Part shown: in pieces, positions 58,512 through 64,000 of the stretch
Position numbering within the stretch: position 1 is the first letter of the stretch
How the letters are laid out: each line of letters begins with the position of its first letter
Assembly: GCF_003369915.1 (NCBI RefSeq)
Contig: NC_046676.1
Span: 16,784,001 to 16,848,000 of the forward strand
Length of the DNA stretch: 64,000 nt
Source of the DNA: Drosophila miranda
Taxonomy: Eukaryota; Arthropoda; Insecta; Diptera; Drosophilidae
Direction: 5' to 3'
Position numbers and translations under genes: made by a program
Notes under the pieces: model-generated
What the model saw: only the letters and a program-made list of their open reading frames with translations
What the model was told of the DNA's origin: nothing
Database searches by the model: none

Positions 58512-61500
58512 TCGTACCCAAAATGTTCGCATCAGCTGCAGCGTTGGACTAATTGCAGACAATCGACGCTGGTCACAGGCGCTCTCAGCCAGCCAACGAC
58601 CTGCCACAGATTGCGTGCAACCAGCAGCGCTGCAGATGCGAACAGTCATGGCAAAAAGTGCTATGCCAATCGACGCTCGACGGCCTTCTAAGGCTGCCAA
58701 CCAACAATGACAAACGATGACGGATAATGTCGATTACGAAGATGATGACAAGGTCGTCCAGCAACGAACAATGCGGAGCATAATCCACATGCCAACCATT
58801 TACTAGCTTACTTAACTATTCTCTCACCACGCCGCAAATGAAATGCCGTACACTTAACCCCCGCGCTTCTCTAAGTAGTTTAAGGCGGTGTCTACAGCAG
58901 AACAGAACTAAATACTAATCTAGCTAAACTAAACTAAGCCAGGCAGGGCGTTCGCGTTCGCGTTTGCATTCGCATTCGCGTTCGAGTAGTTGCAATACCA
59001 CGAGCACTTGGGCACGAGCAAAATCTAAATGTGTAGCGTACTTCTCGAGGAATGTATGTGTAAATTGTGTAATATCTTCAGATTCCACTGTTTTGTTTTG
59101 CGTTCTGTGTTCGTGTAGTAAATTGAGCGCGTTTGATTATGATTATTATTGATTGATATACTATACATATTTTTGTAATGGTCCTTTGCCTTTAGTTTAG
59201 TTCAATTGTTTTTATGTCGATGTGAATTGGTTTATGATGAGCATATATTTTTAATTGTTATTGACTATATATATATGTATATCAAATTTATGAGATCATT
59301 TGTATATATTTATAACTTTAAGATCATGCAATATTTTCTTGTATACACGTATGTATATTCTACTTTCTTTCCTATTTCCCGAGCTCACATTCTGTTAAGC
59401 GCATTTATATACAGAACAGACTACCGGATTACAATGTTAGTAATAATTAAAGCGACATATTCTATAAATCTGCGTCGCTGCTATCGCGAGGCATCGTAAG
59501 ATGGATCCCATCTTTGATCTTAGTCGCCGATTAAGAAGCTTCGCACTGACGTAGTAAATACATGTGTAAATTGTATTATTTTGATGTGATGTATTTATAA
59601 TTTCCTCTTTATATACATATACATATACATATATATGAATAAAATTGATTTTATCATATATGTACCTAATTATTTTATGATTTTTCTTACGTTCTTACGT
59701 TCTTACGTTCTTACCTTATCCCGGTATGTGCAATATCCTAGGTGTTAGGAACTTTTCGTTGTACATATGTACGTACATATTTATCAATGTTGAAGGTTGT
59801 GCGACTATGTTTGTGAAGCGTTATTAAGTAACATTAACTGAACACCGAACACTGCGAACGAAGCTTGTGTTTGTCCAAGAAAGCAAGATGAAGTGAAGCA
59901 ATAATTGCATTGAATATTCAATTTTATGTTAAGATAATCTATGTATGTAATACTTGTTCGTACAGACGAAGGATCAGTGAGTCGGAGGTGGGCCGGAGGT
60001 GGGCCGGTCTCTCATTGGCAGAGCATGGAAGAGTAGAAATTAAACCGGAAACGGCTAACCGCAGTAAACCGTAAACGTATCCATCCATCCATCCAACCAA
60101 CCAACATCCAAGACACTCCAAACTGAGTCTGAGATAAATTGCAATTTAAAACACAATAACAAGCGATTTACACTTAGAAACCAAAGCGAAAGCAAAACCA
60201 AAACCGAAACCAAAACCAAACTGATACTAAAATCCAACAGGAATGCAGAGATGCTTGAGATCAAACGTTGAAACATCCAACTGGAAGAACTACAGCCATT
60301 CATCCAGTAGTAAAAACATATACATAAGTATATACACATATACATATACTATATAAATGCATGCATATACATTAGGTATATATTTTCGAAACTGTGTTTT
60401 CTACTTGCGTATAGATGAGAGAATCAACTACACTACCAAAAAAATATACTTGAAAATACGTCCAAAATTAAAAATTCAAGAGAAGAGCAAGATACAACTC
60501 CAATATATGTATACTTACAATTACATGGATATTCATGAATACAAATATATACATACTATGATAAATATTTACCAATGATAATCCTAACGTACGGACTAAA
60601 CTAAATCTTTGGCCAGCCAAAGTTGAGAGGCTCCTTGAGAAAGGGGTCTCGTCTCGTCTCGTCTCGTTTCGTCTAGTTTCGTCCGCTCCCAGACTACAGC
60701 CACTGAAGGGGCGAATGGGTGTATGTGTGTGCGATTCGTAGACGCCGCAGTTTTATTCTGTTGAGCACTCTCCATATGGTTTAATTGTTGCACCCAGCCA
60801 CGTGCCACATGAGTGTATGTACAATATGTACATAGTGGGGCATTAATACTGACAAAATCAATGAAAATTAATGCATTTAATAAGCGTAATTAACATTCAA
60901 CTAGAGCTTGATTGAGTTATGAAATCCTTAAATCCTTAAGCGGATAGTAAATCGAAATCAGTAAATTAGCAGCACGCACACTCGGCTTTAGGTGTAAAAT
61001 ACATATATCGAGATAGTTCAATAGTATAGAGTGCCATGCGCTTGCTTGATTATAATTATCATATAGAAAAGTAACACGTAGCCTTAGGGTAGCCGGAACG
61101 GACCGGAGTGGAGTCCCAGAGATCGATTGGCAATACTGACAAATTGAATCGTACCTTGATGTTATTAAAGAACTAATCATATTTTTGTGCAATCCAGTGC
61201 TGCTCTCTCGCAATCGGCCCCCCAATAGTTGAGCCAAATTGATTTGCAGTTGCATAGCAGAACAGAATGTTAGACACACACATATTATATGGGAAATAGC
61301 ATATACTAGGATGGGGAACGGAGTCATACGATATACATAGCCTTCGAAACAAGTTACAGATAGATACTCGTAAGTTTGCGCACTCTTAGAGCTTTTAGCA
61401 CGGTCAACGAAAAAACGTTATTATGAATCAATTGTAGCTCGATACCAGCAGCACGCGAATCCATCAACCGTTAAATAAATTAACCAAGAGTTGAACAAAA

Positions 61501-62816
61501 ACGTTAATTACCAAAAAAAAGAGTACATGCATATGCTAACAATTGCTTTAATCATACTAAAAAGGTAGACAGAACAGGGCTAAAACCCACTTTTTGATGA
61601 TGATGATGATGCATTTGTTTCTTTTGTTTTGTGTGTCAGGATGGATAATTATAACCGACATGAAGTTCATACACTCCACATGTAGTTTTAACAGTGCGGG
61701 TACTTCAAAAAGTACACAAAACAAAACAAGATAGTACACAATAATGCGATCAAATTTCTGTAATTACAATTGTTTGACTCCAATTTAAGTATTTTAAATT
61801 CAACACGTCAGAAAAAGATGCAAAAAATAAAACACACACGGTAATCAGCAAATTTGAACAATTTCAGCAAAAAACAAAAAAAGAGAATATGAATATGTAC
61901 TTATATCTACTTATAAATACAAATATACAAACATGCAATGAATATATTGGAATCGAGTTAACTTTATTTCTGTACGCTGTCACAGCTGTTTCGTTTCCAT
62001 CTGGTTGATGTTTGTGAAATACATCGGCGGGGTAGGGTAGCCTTGAACTCGGCCTCTGGCCTCTGGTGCTAGTTGTAACTGGTGCCATTTCCCCAAGGCT
62101 AACGCCTTTGACCTGGTATATGGGGACATAGGAAAACGAGGTCAAATTGTTGAAGACCAAGTGTGTCTTACACTTGGATTGGAAGTGTTTTATTTATGAA
62201 AACAAATGGCAAAAAAGGTATATTAGTAGATAAATGCTTACAACACTTTTAGTTTACAGTTTACATAGTTGGTTATTCGAGGAGACTTTCGATGAAAGCG
62301 GATGATTCCCTTACGTCCGTTCTCTCTACATCCGTGGAATGCAATTGTTACACACTTTGCCATGCATCGCGTCGCTTTCATCGTTCCGTGATCACATTGC
62401 GATTATAATTATCGGTGAAGCATTTACATACTCGTAGGATGTACCGACGTTCTATTTTACAACTTGTTCTAATAATATTTATACACGCAAAATACACAAC
62501 ACACAGGTAATTGTTATGCCTATTAGATTTCTAGGTGACTTGTTTGTGTTTGATTCGCCGCTGCTTTTGATTTGTTTAAATATATTTCGATTTGCACTAG
62601 CTACCGATCCGGTGATCGGCGGACCTCTCAATGGTCGTGGTATACACGTACAGCGTATAGAAAATATATGATTCTAGAATTCGGTTATGTATTTACAAGT
62701 TGCTGGCGCTAATTCGAATTCGGGTCTGTGCTGCTTGGTCAGCGTTAGTCAGTTTCTCTCAGTTGGTTTGGTCCCGTCCCCATCGCAATCCCTGTCTTCG
62801 TCTTCCCAGTGCCTCC
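58512..62816. other. Khc-73 3' UTR region and convergent 3' UTR of the GalNAc-transferase
   Basis: No coding exon is supported. Plus-strand AATAAA at 59638-59643 gives a 3' UTR of about 1.1 kb, and further AATAAA-type words near 61475 and 61827 could give a much longer one. Short repeats include TTACGTTC (about 59689-59715), CATC (about 60079-60092), GTCTC (about 60645-60672) and GATGAT (about 61595-61610). The right-hand part should be the minus-strand 3' UTR of the pgant gene. Confidence 0.5.
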
Positions 62817-64000
62817 TCAGTGTTCGATGGTCCAACGTTGCGTCTCGCTGTTGGGGTCGCAAGGCGCCATCTGGGCATCGTCGACGGTCTTGAGGCCCTT
62901 GTGGTCCAGACACATGCCCGTGTTGCTGTGCATCAGATGCTGGTGCTCGAATTTCCACTGCTCGTTAAATTCGTCGTTTTCCATGCACGGCACCATCACC
63001 ACCCGGTATGGTGGTGAGTCGCTATGCTGGACTGTGGCGCAGCTGAGTTCGTTGCGCAGCACCTGCGAGTTGGTGAAAGAAAAGAGCTGAGACTTTTGGA
63101 GCACCTTGCCGCACGGATAGAGGCCCACGTTGTAGGGCTTTTCGTTGTTCTGCAGCAAGTCATCAAGGCACAAGTTGGAACTGACAGATTTTACCTTGCC
63201 CCAACCCACAACATCCGCGTTGGGCACAAACTTTTCAGGGTAGATGTTCTTCAGGTACCACGCGAAACTCTTGCAGCGTAGCTTCTTCCGAAGCATCACT
63301 CGGTGGGTGACATCTCCGATGTCCGCATGGAACTTCAGATCGGGCCGGTTGAGGAAGAATATATTGATGAACTCATCCATCCACACCAAGGCCATGCGGG
63401 CCGTATTGATGCCGTGCGTGTCCCGGTCATTGGGGAATCTGTGAAGGAATTAAATTAAATTTGTTCTCATTATAGAAGCGGATGATTTTTGCCTTACTTG
63501 TAGGGATGGAAGTCGCGGAAGATGTGACCCACTCGGGAGCAGGGAATCGTCTCAATGGTGCCCCCGCACTGCCAGATCCTGAACGACATTTCCAGGTTCT
63601 CGCCTCCCCAGCCGTCCATTTGCTCGTCATAGCTGCCCACCTCCCAGAAGTAACGGCGATCCATGGCAAACAGTCCCCCGGCCATGGTCGGACTGTAGGC
63701 TGGACAGATCTCTCGCTCCTGTTTACATTCGCGTCGTTGACGCTGCTTCTCCCGCTCCGGCAGATTGATCCAATCGAAGTGACCGTTCCACTGGAATCCG
63801 CCTACTTGGAAGGACTTGTAGCCGTTGGTGCTGTACTGAAAGTCATTGGCATCTATCACATCGATGATGGGCACCAAGACGCTCGTGCGCGACTCCTTGA
63901 TCCGGTGCAGCAGCGGCTCACACCAGCCCACGTTTCCCTCGCAGTGGGCGTCGAGGAAGATGAGCACATCTCCTGTGGCGATGCGGGCTCCGGCCAAACG
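62817..64000 (-). CDS. Pgant1: Polypeptide N-acetylgalactosaminyltransferase, C-terminal half
   Basis: Exon 62817-63438 and a partial exon from 63498 to the window edge. The catalytic part shows the metal-binding DxH motif (VLIFLDAHCE), NGHFDWINLPEREKQRQRRE, PTMAGGLFAMDRRYFWEVGS and the acceptor-site motif DGWGGENLEMSFRIWQCGG, then IPCSRVGHIFRDFHPYKFPN. A ricin-type lectin domain follows with paired cysteines and a QRW repeat, ending ETQRWTIEH. Family knowledge: a Golgi type II membrane enzyme that starts mucin-type O-glycosylation by adding GalNAc to Ser/Thr. The N-terminal anchor and stem lie beyond the window. The family call is firm. The name Pgant1 rests on my recollection that it neighbours Khc-73 and Vha36-1 in melanogaster. 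Confidence 0.85.

Noticed and set aside
1-64000. tRNA, rRNA, CRISPR arrays, bacterial operons and intact transposons
   Set aside because: None were seen; the window is an animal nuclear region with only short or degenerate repeats.

Overview
This is a gene-dense stretch of an insect nuclear genome, almost certainly a Drosophila species. The genes are interrupted by short GT-AG introns of about 50-80 bp plus a few large ones. They include clear fly orthologues (RN-tre, Ccs, Vha36-1, eIF2Bgamma, Khc-73, a pgant GalNAc-transferase), and fly core-promoter signals are present (TATA/Inr, Motif 1, DRE). The gene set is what I associate with melanogaster arm 2R (Muller C). The repeats and protein divergence suggest a species other than melanogaster, but the species cannot be fixed from the sequence alone. 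All exon models were built by eye from splice signals; for every complete gene the coding lengths sum to a multiple of three. || Layout, left to right. 1-12.4 kb: 5' end of Ctf4 (-), NDUFAF5-type methyltransferase (+), RN-tre TBC-domain Rab GAP (-) with two alternative 3' ends, FBXO28-like F-box protein (+), copper chaperone Ccs (-), and a possible 60-codon gene (+). 13.3-19.6 kb (-): an unusual locus of eleven small variable 5' cassettes. Each encodes a short N-terminus plus one membrane segment, and all are phased to splice into one shared 3' exon that encodes a cytoplasmic tail with an LPSY motif and a C-terminal PDZ ligand. 19.6-24.5 kb: no gene seen. 24.5-30.6 kb (+): secreted one-domain chitin-binding (peritrophin-A) protein with a TATA/Inr promoter and a 4.2 kb first intron. 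30.7-36.6 kb: eIF2Bgamma (-), Vha36-1 (-), FAM185A-like protein (+), SAAL1-like protein (-). 37.8-40.3 kb (-): nrf-6-type membrane acyltransferase. 40.3-46.5 kb: repeat-rich spacer, including a tandem array whose unit matches the SAAL1-like promoter. 46.6-58.5 kb (+): kinesin Khc-73 (KIF13 class) with 18 coding exons, three of them micro-exons. 62.8-64 kb (-): C-terminal half of a polypeptide GalNAc-transferase. || Most genes are independent housekeeping or trafficking genes. The best candidate for an undescribed system is the 13.3-19.6 kb locus: protocadherin-like or UGT1A-like gene organisation applied to tiny single-pass membrane proteins. Each cassette has its own nearby GATA-type site and all share one signalling/scaffold tail. 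A second point of interest is the promoter-carrying repeat shared, in mirror orientation, between the SAAL1-like gene and the region upstream of Khc-73.
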